A stretch of 64,000 nt of DNA from Durusdinium trenchii (lineage: Eukaryota > Sar > Dinophyceae > Suessiales > Symbiodiniaceae): the NCBI GenBank assembly GCA_963970005.1, contig CAXAMN010001336.1:769697-833696 (forward strand), given 5' to 3'. Shown piece by piece: positions 1 to 12,000 of the stretch (positions are counted from its first letter, which is position 1; the number at the start of each line of letters is the position of its first letter). Below the pieces are notes generated by a model. It ran no database searches and was not told the DNA's origin. It saw only the letters and a program-made list of their open reading frames with translations. The position numbers were made by a program, and so were the translations under genes.

Positions 1-2079
1 GGGCCCAGCGGCGCGGCGCCCAGCAGCGCTGGGGTGAAGTCGGGATCCTTGGCTTCGCAGGGACGAAAAGAGGGATGTGAAGGTGAGGGTTGGGGTGAAA
101 GGTGTCTAGCTTGGGCCCAAAGCCTTATGTGTTTGTTGACCCTTTCAACCTCTCAAGGTGAAGCCGAGATTGCTCAGCCAAAAGAAAAGGTCCATGCCCC
201 AGTGCTGGTTCATATATAAATGGGCTCTACTGGGGGGTGTTGTGAAGGCACATATGTCCACGTAAAGTTACCCAACCCCCATCTGGACACCAGAATCGTG
301 CAAAGTCATCCATGACAGCGAGATGTCACTCAAACCTTAGCAAAAACCAACAGGGACACCATTCCCTGCAGGGTCACGAGAAATTGCATAATTTTAAAAA
401 CTTGGTGGGCGGTCCAAAACCAATTTGCAGTCATTTTGTTCAATAAACGTTGCACTTGCAACCAGTTGACGCATGAGCTACCATAATGAACTACACAACT
501 GCAACCAGCTGTTGCATACGATGCAATCATGAAACATGTATCAAAACATAGACGTTTAAAAGATTCATGTGTTTCCTTTTTACCAACCTGGTAGAACCTG
601 GTGATGCAAATGATACGCCGATGAAAAATACGGTCAGGCATACCTGATATGCGAAAACCATGTGTTTTCCATGTTTTCTCCACTCCCACTCCTCTCCCAG
701 ACACACCTCATGATGCAGAATATGCATCCACTAACTAAAGCTATATAGCAATGAACGCACGGAAAAAAATTAACCCCTCAGAATTTTCGGTGCGGGTTGC
801 TAAGCGGTGTCCCATGGTGATAGTTGGTTGAGACAGTGACAAGACAAACAAAAATTGTTATCCGGCTTCGGCTGTACAATTGCAAGGGGGCGAAAAGTAT
901 ACCCACCAATGCTTGCAAACATGTAGTAGGAGAGTCTGAAGAATGATGTAGAGAGCATATCAAAGGAATTTGTAAGAGGGCCCAAGAATAGAGTGATTGT
1001 AGACACGTCTTTATTAAATATTCATCCACTTCACGCTGCGTTCATCTCCAAGCTTTGCGTTGATCATGCACATTGTCTATTTACATATATATATATATAC
1101 ACTATATATGTACTCACTCTAGTTGTCGACCTCCTTGAACTTTTCTGTTTTCAAGGTGGGCCAATTGTATATTCTGGACCGCGTGAAAAATGTACAATTT
1201 CAAGGGTGTCGAAAAATACATCCAACGATGCTTGCAAGTTGCAAGTAAGACATCTAAAACAATGGTTCGGGGTCAAAAAATAGAGCGAGTGTAGATGCTT
1301 CTTCTACTCTTCATCCACTTCATGCTACGTTCATCTCTCAGTCTTGAGAATCAACAAGGCTGCAGAATGGAAGGATGGATGCAAACAAACAGTCCTTGAA
1401 CTCTCCACAGACAAGGACCTCCAAGAACCTTTCAACTCTCTGCCGCGTGTGACACGGGCAACTGTTGCAACAGGCAAACAAATGCGACAACAGCGCAAGC
1501 ACAACAAATGACCCTGCACAAGAACAGACTCAGTGTTGGAGCTCAAAACAAGCACGATCGGCAAGTCGAAGGTGACATGCCATTTGCAACCTGCACTGTT
1601 GTTGACGGCTTCTGTCAGTGTATGCATATCTATAAAGCGGCCTTTCCGCTTTCGATGGCCAGCCTACGCTCCTTCCACTCGGCAGGGTAGAAGGGTTGCA
1701 GATCCTGGCGTGAATGGACGACCAACCTCGATATGAAAGGCACGAGTGGCAGCGCTGTCCTCCACGGTATCAAACTGGAGGCAAGGGCCGAGGATATGAA
1801 CGCCTGATTCCAAAACTGCATGAATGTATTCACGCTAGTCAAGATTTCTGAACTGCAAAGCGGTGTTTGGCCAACCCCATGGTCTTTGCGGGTACTCATT
1901 GCCACCACCGCCAACCTCGGCCAGGAGTTTGCTCTGCGCGCCTCAGAATTGCATATGGCTTTGTCCATGTTTGACTCTTCCACCAACATCATGCAGCAAA
2001 CAAAGCACACAGAGAATTTTGCCAAAGCTCGCTCTCACATCAACATGACTTCCAAGCCTCTTGAGTGGAACTGGGAGAC
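1..2079. other. Non-coding left edge with a diverged direct duplication
   Basis: No convincing exon is visible. The stretch about 872-1046 is repeated in diverged form at about 1189-1338. Both copies run from a GTACAATT..CAAGGG start through ACCAATGCTTGCAA-like sequence to TTCATCCACTTCA..TGCGTTCATCTC. Short open frames elsewhere look like chance. At the extreme left edge the minus strand could hold a short exon (positions 1-60), but its boundaries run off the window. Confidence 0.4.
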
Positions 2080-2262
2080 TCGTGCTTCGCTTTGGCCTGA
2101 TGGGAAAAGACAAATCAGCAAGCCTGTCCCAACTAAAGCGAAGAGAAGGTCGGGCCAAACTCAGGGATATGGAGGCTGCAACCAAGAAGGCTGAGACGGA
2201 GAGGCTGCTGTGATCAAGAAGGCAAAGGTTGAGAAGGATGCTGTGATCAAGAAGGCAGAGAA
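2080..2262 (+). pseudogene. Decayed Lys/Glu/Ala-rich coding remnant
   Basis: On the plus strand a frame coding for charged helical sequence (RAKLRDMEAATKKAETE at its end) runs to a stop near 2212. It resumes one frame over as two copies of a 33-bp unit starting at 2207 and 2240, each reading AVIKKA. The frame break and repeat suggest a decayed coiled-coil coding segment. It could also be chance plus a microsatellite-like duplication. No family is recognised. Confidence 0.25.
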
Positions 2263-2331
2263 GCTAAAACCCTATAGCCTGCAGCTATCTGGGGAACAAG
2301 CCGACAATAGATTCCAGAATTCCACTCACTT

Positions 2332-2766
2332 TTAAGTAAGTAGGTCCACGCTCCACAAGACGGTTGTTCGCGATAGAAGAGCACCAAAGCCAGGCAACAG
2401 TGCCACAATTGCTTGATTTTGAGACTTCAAGAAAGAGTCGTGTCCGCAAGGCGCTGCGCTTGGCAAGAAATGTGACGTCCTCCATCCACACCTTATCAGG
2501 GTCCACCAAGGTCCAATCCTTGACGAAGGTCCCCGCAATAGTTGGATCTTCCTGTGGTGCTTCTCCCGAAACATGCTCAGCGATGTGTTGAAGATGACTG
2601 ACTCCGTTGGAATTGCCGGTATGAGCAACGCTTCTTCACGGCCTGTGCTTGCCAACAGGAACTTTTCTCCAGCGGCTTCAATGGTGTAGCGGGCATTCGG
2701 CAATCTGATGGGCCATTCATCTTGGTCAACCTTGCGCCAAGCCATGGGTGATGTTCCACGCGCCAC
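2332..2766 (-). pseudogene. Frameshifted coding remnant, unknown protein
   Basis: A protein-like minus-strand frame begins near 2766 with a MAWRKVDQDEWPIRLPNARY-type segment. It stays open to about 2580, where the plausible reading moves to another frame (EDPTIAGTFVKDWTLVDPDK, then VWMEDVTFLAKRSALRTRLF) and continues to about 2330. Composition on both sides is protein-like, so one ancestral coding segment broken by a frameshift is the simplest reading. A retroelement fragment is possible. I do not recognise the family. Confidence 0.3.
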
Positions 2767-2770
2767 TTCT

Positions 2771-4064
2771 GAGGTCTAGCGGGGCGACCTTCAAACACCA
2801 AGGCGATCCCACTGCTGAAATACTTCACTGGTGCCTCTAGAATATGGGTGGCTGCACCTTGCAGTCAAGGTGTCAGGTAATTTCACCCTCGCCAGAGAGC
2901 GCCCCCCACACAGCGGCACGCACGCGACGTGCCATGTGACAAGCGAGGCGCGAGACAGAAAGCGCTAACGCTTGAAAAACGAAACTGCACACAGAGATGA
3001 GTGCTATGTAATTAAGCTCTAGCGACAATGCATAAGTTACAGGACGGTCAACCCTTCAAAAGTTGTCATCACTTAAAACGCATCGTTGTCTAAAATGCGT
3101 CGTTGCTTCGGTCTTTTTTGTTGAGGTTGACAAGTGCCCAGCTTCACCATTCTGAGAAGTTTGATCGCAATGCATTTGCGTTTTGCACGTTATCGGCCTT
3201 GCTTGGCAGTCAATTAAAGAGCTTGTGTGAACAAGCCTATGCACAAAGTTTCAACCCCAGCTTAATAACGAATGCTCTCGTTTCCACTTTTCCACCATCA
3301 AAATATAGATACTTCTTTTGCCCTCTCTCTGAGAGCCACTGGTGCGGTTGTCGTCGTAAAGTAATACCATGGGACACCGCTCTGAACATGCATCCTGTGC
3401 AGTCGCATTGGATAGGGAACGCAGCACCACTTCGGAAGACGGCTCCTCAGGCGGTGTTCTGCGCGAGTCCTGCGAAGGCTAGGCTCACTTCAGCCCATAA
3501 TGCATATTCAAAGAATATATTAAAGAATATATTGCAATCGTACTTCCCAGCAAGCAATATGTAACGCAGTTGATGCTCTGATGTAGCTGGACTTCACCCG
3601 GACACCATTCACGCACGACTTCACATAAGCACGAACGATTTAACCCCAGCGCCCAGCAGCCCAGCAGGTTACGCTTTACCCACCATAGACGTTTTGTGAA
3701 CGTACCACAAGCCAAATGAACAGCCCAGACGCTTCCCTCAAAACCTATAAATTTCAGGGTCCAGAACCCCTCCATATAATTGGGAGGATAAAGCCTCCTC
3801 TCCTGGCCTCTCCTCAATTCATCTTCACCCAAACCTCCGAAAAACAAACAGGTCCCGACCCAAACCGCACAAAATGCCTGAAAATGCGCCAGTCTGGCAC
3901 TACCCCAAAAAACCTGCGTGGTTGGATCCTTGACACACCAAAACCCGCTAAAAGCATCTAAAGGCCCTCCAAGAAAAAACGACCCAAGACCTCCAAACGC
4001 CCAACACCGAAACACCCTTCGCGCTCCACCGGCCGGTCCGAGTTTTCGTACGTCCCCTCAATAC
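2771..4064. other. No gene seen
   Basis: About 1.3 kb without a convincing exon or repeat. It contains several short open frames on both strands with no splice-bounded or family-like content. It lies past the leftmost exon recognised for the minus-strand coiled-coil gene and could be its 3' region. Confidence 0.35.
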
Positions 4065-4140
4065 CCCCGCTCTGTGCCGCTCCGCGGCGGGGCCGATCTT
4101 CGAATCCAAGACCTCGAGCTTCTCTCGCATCGACTGGAGC
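4065..4140 (-). CDS. Coiled-coil gene exon (leftmost recognised)
   Basis: The exon opens after GCCGGAG and closes before GTATTG. The open frame gives 25 residues containing LQSMREKLEVLDSKI and ending AAERHRAG, a charged helical segment. Upstream GC-rich sequence is a long GCC-type run that could extend it. The reading is in phase 2 at the start. Confidence 0.4.
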
Positions 4141-5975
4141 CTCCGGCGCTCCGCCGCCGCGGCGGCGGTCGTCGGCGGCCGTCGGGGCAAGGGCTCCGAA
4201 GCGTTGAAGAGAAGTGGTGCATTCCGAAGGCCCCTCCAACACTGGAGCACCTATCATGCAAACAATGGATTCTTCTAAGCAGCTATAAGGATGATGTCAG
4301 TGAGTTTGCATCCTAAATGATATATCTTGTTGCAGATGGCAAGATGAAGGCGTGAGACTTTGGATGGGAGAAGACAAAAACTTCCTGTCCTCCTTACTAC
4401 TCCCCCTGTACAAAAACCTTCCATAGCCTACCATTTCAGGGATCGAATCCCGCTATACTAGTTGGGTGTTGCAATATTGTAGTGTTGAAACATGTTGAAA
4501 CCAAATTGGTATAATGGGACGGAATAATGATGAGGTTTCACCAAATTATTCACACACCCTGATTAGTTTAATGGATTGGAATAGTAAAATGTGTGTTTCA
4601 CCCAGGGTGTTTTTGGAATTGTTTGCTTTTCTATTGTTCTGCTATTGCTCCCCCTTTAACATCCTTAATCAGCTCTCATGAGGTTTGCCTGATTCATGGA
4701 AGTCTGACCTGGAAACCGTTTTCAAAAACGTTTATTAAAACTCAACGATTGCATTGCTCCAAACAATTTTTCAAGGGGGTAGTACACCAGCCCAGGGGAA
4801 GTGAATAATATCAATTGTTTAGGGGGTGGGATTAACAAGCAAGCTTGGAGCCCTACGGGAAAAAGAACTAACTTAATTTTAGTATTGTTCTGCTATTGTT
4901 GCCCTTTCAAGTCCTTACTTATCTCTTCTACTACTACGACGACTACTACTACTACCACCACGACTGCTACTACTACTACTACTACTACTTCTTCTACTAC
5001 TACTACTACTACTACCACCAGGACTGCTGCTGCTACTACTACTACCACCAGGACTGCTGCTACTTTTTGTGGCGGTGATACTCTTCAGACCCCCTGGATC
5101 GTGTGCTAGGGGGTGTTTTTGCTAATTAAGATCCAACATTAGGTCAACATAGGTCAACCATTTAACCTTTTTGAATGGTCTTCACAGGTTCGGCGAAACG
5201 GGTATCACATGGTGCTTCTACAAATGGACAACGGGTGGTGTCCACTTCTGTTGGATCCAGGAAGCATTTTCCCCAGCAAGTGAGGTTCACTCCTATGCTC
5301 CGCCGGTCTCCCAAAAAACACACGAAAACGAACGCATCATCCCAGCCACGAGCGGTCCAAAGCATGTTCTCTCACACTCAGCTGCTCGAGGATCTCCCCC
5401 CGCAACTGCTCTGCGCCCTTCACAGCGGTGCAGGAGAGCCAATGACAGGTTTGGGATTGGCTGTGTGGAACTGTGGAACTGTTTCGGGGTTGCGGAGGAA
5501 ACAGTGTCCTGCACCTGACGCAACCCGAGCCGAAATGGGCCTGGACAATTAGAATTAGAAGTGAAGCTTGTTCCATCACCCAAACGCCACCCTGGACCCT
5601 GTCATGGAGCGGTCGGACCTTCTCACCAATCCGGTTTGGAGGGACCCGGTCGAGCAGTGAACCGAGCGGTTGATCTGGTTTTTGTAGTATAAAATCCTTA
5701 GTACAACTGCCGGTGGTTCGGATTAAAAGGCAATTAAATCATATTAAATCCTAATGATGGTGGTTGGAATCCCAAAGATCAAAGAATCACTTCAGCGATG
5801 CCTTTGGCACCACACACAGCGAATCGGCATCGCTGTGCATGGACCTGTGGGTCAGTGTGCTTTGGAGTCTTCGGTTTCAACGTCAACCCCTGAACCCCCA
5901 AACCTCCAAACCCCGCCAAAACACACCAAAAAAAAGCCAAAAAAAAAAGGAACAACTCTCTCCCTCTCCCTCCCT

Positions 5976-6014
<39 letters not shown>

Positions 6015-9000
6015 CTGTCTCTCTTCTTGATCTTCGCCTTCGCCTTCGCATTCCGCTCCCCCTTCGCTTCCTCCGCGGCGCCTGCCGCAACTCCGCACGC
6101 ACGGACCCCACCAGCACGTCGCACAGGTTCTCCTCGGCCGGAGGCGCGCCGTTGGGCCGTGACCTGAACTAGGACTCTACTCACCTGGGGTACCCAACTG
6201 GGATAGTCGAGCTATAGGATCCTTCCACCTCTGTTGGGGGGGAGTTGGCTTGGAGTCAGATGAGTCGAGATGAGTCGATATATGTTCTGCAGAAGTGGAG
6301 AGCGTGATTAGGCCGAATCCCGAAGGGTGAGACCATACATCTATAGACTGCAGACATCTCTAGAAGCTGAGTGGCCTCTTTTGGGGGGATCATCCACCAA
6401 CCAACATAGGGTCATTTCATGTCTTTTCCCATCAAAACAGAGGTCATGTCTGGGCTCTGATTGGTATGTCCACAAACATTGGGTGAGGGCTTGGAGATGT
6501 GGGAACAGTTTTTGGGGTAACCCCTGTGGAGAGACTTCTCCACCTGCATCCTCGCATGTCATCGTGTACTGAAAAAAGATTGCAGCACGGCTCCAGGGCC
6601 AAGGGCCTGGCGCTTGGCCCTTGAGGGGGCCGGACATGTTTCGCTGCTGACATGTCGCTGCATTCTTCACCCTGAGTCCATTGTGGTGCAGATGAGCACC
6701 TGACTTTCAACCGTTTTCAGAGCATCCTGGCGGGTGCAGAAGTTCTCCTTCAGGTGAGAATTATCCAGATTCCGGCTGCAAAGTGGCCATTTCTGGCAAA
6801 TCGGGAGATAACCTCAAGCCAAGAAATAGAAGCAGGGTTTAGGTCAAAGAAGACTGTTCTTTGGCACCACGATCAAACAGTTGAGTGGTAAATGAACTGG
6901 ACCCCATTGAGAAATGATAATGCAAAGAATATGACCCTCGCTGGAAAGTTAAAAATGGCCTTGAAGAGATGACCGCAAGAGATATGTTTCGAATACCCAA
7001 CAGGTGGTTGTTCACTTCCATGAGTATTTCGGTTTCAGGGAGTGTGAAAAAGAAGAAAAGAGGTCTATCAATACGTAGGATCCACAAGTGTTCATTGAGC
7101 TGAGTACTGAATGATTTGTTTCTGATGCTTTCTCAGCAAAGCTCATTCATTGCTCTATCCAAACATGACCTTCGTTGGCTGAGGCTTCGAAGCGGAGCAT
7201 CCTGGAGAACTCTGCACACCCGCGCCGCCAGGGCCCTTTGTAGTCGAGCGGAAGATTCAGCCCAGGCTCCAATTTGCTGGCGAAGCCCTTCTTGCACAAA
7301 TCCAGAACCTCGGTGTTCTTTCGCGGTGCGAAAAGGGAAAACAATTCAACTCAAACACTCCCCAAACACTCCCCTACATTGGCTCCCCAGCCCCAGACCA
7401 CCCCAATGTAGGCAAATGGCATGTATGGAGTGTCTGGGCAATAGACTACCCCACACTAATGACCCGACTATTTATGGTGTAGCAGCTTCCATTCGACAGT
7501 CCTCGGAAAACTTTAATATTGGAGAGGATCACTTGTACTTGAGGATATTGTAGCGGCTTCTACACTCTTCTTCAGTTCACACTTGGGCCGCATTAGGCTC
7601 TCAAGACTTCAAAGCTCTTTTCTCGGGTCTGTCGAAGGGAAGACCACTCAGTGGTGCCAAGTCTTCGTGCATTCGCGGAGGGCGAATTGGAACTTGGACG
7701 CTTTCCACCCACGCACCACCTGGTCACGCACCGTGGCCGAGTCGCATCATGCCAAGCACTGCTCTTGCTTTGCTGCGAAGCGCCTCGAGCCGAAGTTGGC
7801 AGAACATCAGGGGCCGAAGCCAATGCCAGATCTGTGAAGCTGTTGCGGATCTCTTCTTTTGCATCACTGTCTAGGTTCATTGGAAATGATTTTACCACCA
7901 AAACCGCCAGCCCAAGATCCCTAATCCAGAGAAACTTAAGATCCTTTTCCTACGTCTCAACTCATCCAACAGGTTCACCGGTCTCCCAAGTACCTTTAGG
8001 AAGTCTCTTTTAACCAAGCAGCGACCGATTGTATGGTGGTACAAAAAGCGTCTGTAGGAGGGCTTGATCAACTCTAAGTACACTCCGACGAACACATCAC
8101 ATGGAAGTGGACACCAGCTGTTTGTATAGAGGAAATCGTCTTCCCAAAGGCAATGGTCCACTTCCATGTGATCTGTTCGGAAGGTACCTGTCGAAATTGG
8201 AACCCCCGAAGGTTCCTTCGGGATCCGGGTCCGGACCTTTGGCATTCCCGACCCATTTCGTGCGCCCCAATTCCAAAGCACCTCCAAGTTGGGGCGATGT
8301 TTGTGTCCTCTTCATCAAGGGCTCATTGAAAAACGTGATGTTCCAACCCTTGGGCTCCAACCATATTGTTAGAACCCCCTGCCACCCGCCCAAATCTCCT
8401 TCTCGGGAGGTAGTTGCAGCCCTAGGGTTGATTGCATCCAAATCCCTCAAATCCCTCCTCTTCCCCCATCCCAACGTCTATTCACCTGAGCTCCCCAACC
8501 GTCAGCGGCTTTGCGGCTACGGGAGACTGCCAGGGTGGACTCGGACTTCGGTGGACCACCCTCTTGGGTGGGTGCAGAATACCCGACTACGTCGTGACTA
8601 TATAGGTCGGAGTCTTTTGGGGTCGAAAGGGCGCAGGGCTCCGCAGGCCCATTTGGGTCTCCCCGAGGTACGCCTGAACGAAGTGGGTCAGTGGGTTCAC
8701 TCCTTCGAGGCTTTGGGAACACGGTTTGGTTTCAAGGTGGCCGATGTATGCCTAACATGATACAAATAGTATGCGCCAAAGGGAAACTATGGGTTCCCCT
8801 GGCTCTTTCGCGCTTCTGGTTAACAAATCTCCATCCAACTGCCAGATAATCCTCAAACATCACTATATTCATATGATCAAAATGATGTCCCCCTGGTTTT
8901 CCTCTACAAAATGACAGGCCGCCTAGTATTTCCTCTGCAAAATGACCAAACAATCTATGGCTTGGACTTGCCAGCTGGCTTTGTCAGCAGGTCATTCTCC

Positions 9001-12000
9001 GGCCCAACCAAGTCACGCCCGCCTGCCGGGGGTGAATTGGCACGAGAGCCTCGGCGTAGGCGGTCACACCCATCGCCATGTCACGTCCGGCTCTTGTGCG
9101 GTCAAGATGGATTATAGACCATATCGTCAGGTGGTCATTTTTGAAGTCAAAGACATTCCAAGACCATGTTGAACTTGGTTGATATTGTTTTGTCCTGTGA
9201 AATCCAGTAAAGCAATGGTTGTTTGGTCAAGGCTGTTTTAAACATATTATATACCAGCACCTGGTCCAACAGGTCTCCTCTGGAGGCTTTTACAAAAAGA
9301 CTTATAAAAGTCGCAGGCGGTGACCTGTTGGAGGGTCCTGGTATATAATGGATATATACATGAGTGTTTTAAAAACAAAAAAAAAATGTTGACTTCTAGG
9401 GTTTCCTTGTGACAGATTAACTCCTAGAGACAGATGGGCCCCTTCTTCCCCAAGACTCTTCCGCACAAGGGGTCGTCTTGTTTGTGATGTTTATCACGGC
9501 CAAAAAATCCTGGCGATAAGCAGATATAACAAGCATTCCTGGAGCGACCAAGCAGTCACCAATCCCAGCGATTCCCCGCTCGATTCACCAATCCCAGTTT
9601 CTTGGAGTCTGGTTCCACGCTTGGTTGAGCATTGTTGGTTGCGATAACGCTTGACCCACAATGTAATGTCATGTATTCAATGTATTCACTTATTGTGTTT
9701 GCTTTGCACCTCTATCAGGGCGCTTGCCTCCTCCTCCGCTGCCATTGCACAAACATTCCTCCCCAAGCGCAAGTTGTTGGCAAGTTGTCAGTCAGCGCCA
9801 ATCTTGCAAAGCATGCAGCAAATATCAGCAAATCTTATCCACAACTGAAGCATTTGCTATGAAAATACATGAAAAAAACTACCAAAGTGTGGCTTCCACC
9901 TAATGCAAACAACCCACCCACCAACCTACCTAAATAGTCCACTGATTGGCCAAACTCACCTGGCCCAGCCAGCCTAACCCAACGTAACCCTTTCAGATTG
10001 TCTTCAGATCCATCTCCATGTCTGGAGCCACGCTACTGGAGCCCGGCCGCGCCATAAGCTCTGAATCGTAGATCGGCCGATCGGCCGAGGCGTCTTTTCT
10101 CGGTAGAAGATGTGGGGTGCCTTTTGAACATGTCGAACATGTCAGGTGCTGATGGAAGAATTTCGACAACATTCTGCTCCAGGTGGTGCGTCATTCTGGA
10201 TGTAATTGGAGGATTTGTTGGGCTGTCGATGAGGTGACTTGGTCTAGCTGGCCAATTGTGACCCTTTTGCCAATGAGATATACCCTACAGTTGAATCTTC
10301 TTGGTGAAAGCTCGCTCCAGGGCCCGTGTCTGTTCTGGTTCCGCTGGCTTTTGGGCACTTCAACGACCGGATCCGCTTGAGAACGGTTCGGCGGTCGACC
10401 TGTCGTCCAACGGTTCTGCAGTCAAACCGTGACAGCATGTGACAGCTGTAGGAGCGGATTGGTGGATGCCTCGTCAATGGAGCAAAAACCCAGGGGTCCC
10501 AAATGTGTGAACATGTGAGAAACCCGTAGGTCCATCGCAGTCCGTTCCAAATGCTTCTTGCCTCATCCTGGCTCCTTGCCTCATCTATCTACTCCAGGAA
10601 TCTTCAGTGATCTTTGCTTTTCAGCTTGGAAATGGCCACGCAAATCGGTGGTTCACGGCCTTTCGATGTTCTACTTCCAAAATGACTGATATCACTCCGA
10701 CTCTCCCAGCAGTCCCAAGTCGGGATCCAAGAACGAACGGAAGGGAAGGGAAGAAGTCGGGGTGCCCAGAGCATCACAGATCACATCCACATCCACATCC
10801 ACCAGAGAATTCGGGGTCTAAAAACCATTCAACTCCATGAAACACCTGGCCCCTTCTGGGTTCCAGTCGTACCTCCTCAGGTTTGATATGATTGGACTCA
10901 ACCCCACCCGGCCCCGCAGTCCCAAACCTCGGAAGGTACTTGGAGCCTTAGGGTGGAGATGATGTTTCAACTTCCGTAGGGTTTTTGCACGTTCTCAGCG
11001 CATCGAATCAGCCTCTGGAGGCCTCCAGAGGCTCCCAGCCAGGTTGCTTCCGGGCGTTTCTTCCAGCCACGAAAAGGGACGACAGAACAAAGGAACCGGG
11101 TTTAATTGGTGTTGTTCATTGTTTTCTGTTTTAGATGTTCATTCATGTCTTTTCTTTGTCTCTTCTTCTTTATTCAATATCTCGTTGTGTCGTTGCTTTC
11201 CCCCGGGTGATTTTCCTCCTCTCCTGATCCCTTCGGCACCCGCCTGAGCCTCCGCCTCGGCCACGGGCGCCGTCGCTTGCACCTCCACCTCCGCCGCGCG
11301 AGCTCGAGGCCATGCCCAGGCGGCGAACTCCGCGAACTCCACGCGCAAGCGGGAAGGAACGAAAGAACAGAAGAACGGAAAGAAAAAGAATGAAAAAGAA
11401 AGAGCCAATGGAAGAAAAATGAAAAGAAAACTAAGTACTACAAACTTGCAGGTCTAAGTGACTCTTGAACTTAAAAATTGCAGTTTGTTGGATGTTGCTG
11501 GCTACCAAAGAAAAACCATTGGACAAAAATGGATGAAAAGAAAGAAAGGTCAACGGTCTCTTTCGACGTTCACCACGCGCAACTCTGAGCTTCGGAGTGA
11601 CGCATCCTCTGCCCGGAACTCGCAAGTGACGGCCCAGCGTGAAGGTACGGTGATCCGATCGGAATTTCCAGAGAAACAGACCCCCTTCAAGCTTCACACA
11701 CTCAAGCATATGTCAACCATCTCCATACACTCAATGTCAACCATCTCAGACTTCACTTCCCAAAACACCTGGCTCGCTTCTCCATCTCCTCTCCCTGTCG
11801 ACCGGCGCCCGGATCCACCGGTCCGGTCCTCGGTGTAGGTCGCCTCCGTCTGCGTGGACGCCTGGGGAGACGGGGACCTTCCAACAGGTGGTTTTGGGAC
11901 ACCTCCTACACCTCTAAGAGGCTATTTACACCCTGGGAGTCAAAGACTATAAAAAGAATGGTCTGACTAGGGGACCTGAAAGGGAACTTCCTTTACTTCA

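Noticed and set aside
1081..1115. AT-rich tract as an origin or promoter
   Set aside because: A short TA microsatellite without further signals.
5754..6184. Arg/Glu-rich frames of 110-137 codons
   Set aside because: Most of the length is a CT/CTCC microsatellite; only the short segment at 6082-6163 has splice-like edges.
8101..8760. 219-codon plus-strand frame
   Set aside because: It runs through a foldback repeat and lacks protein-like composition or domain.
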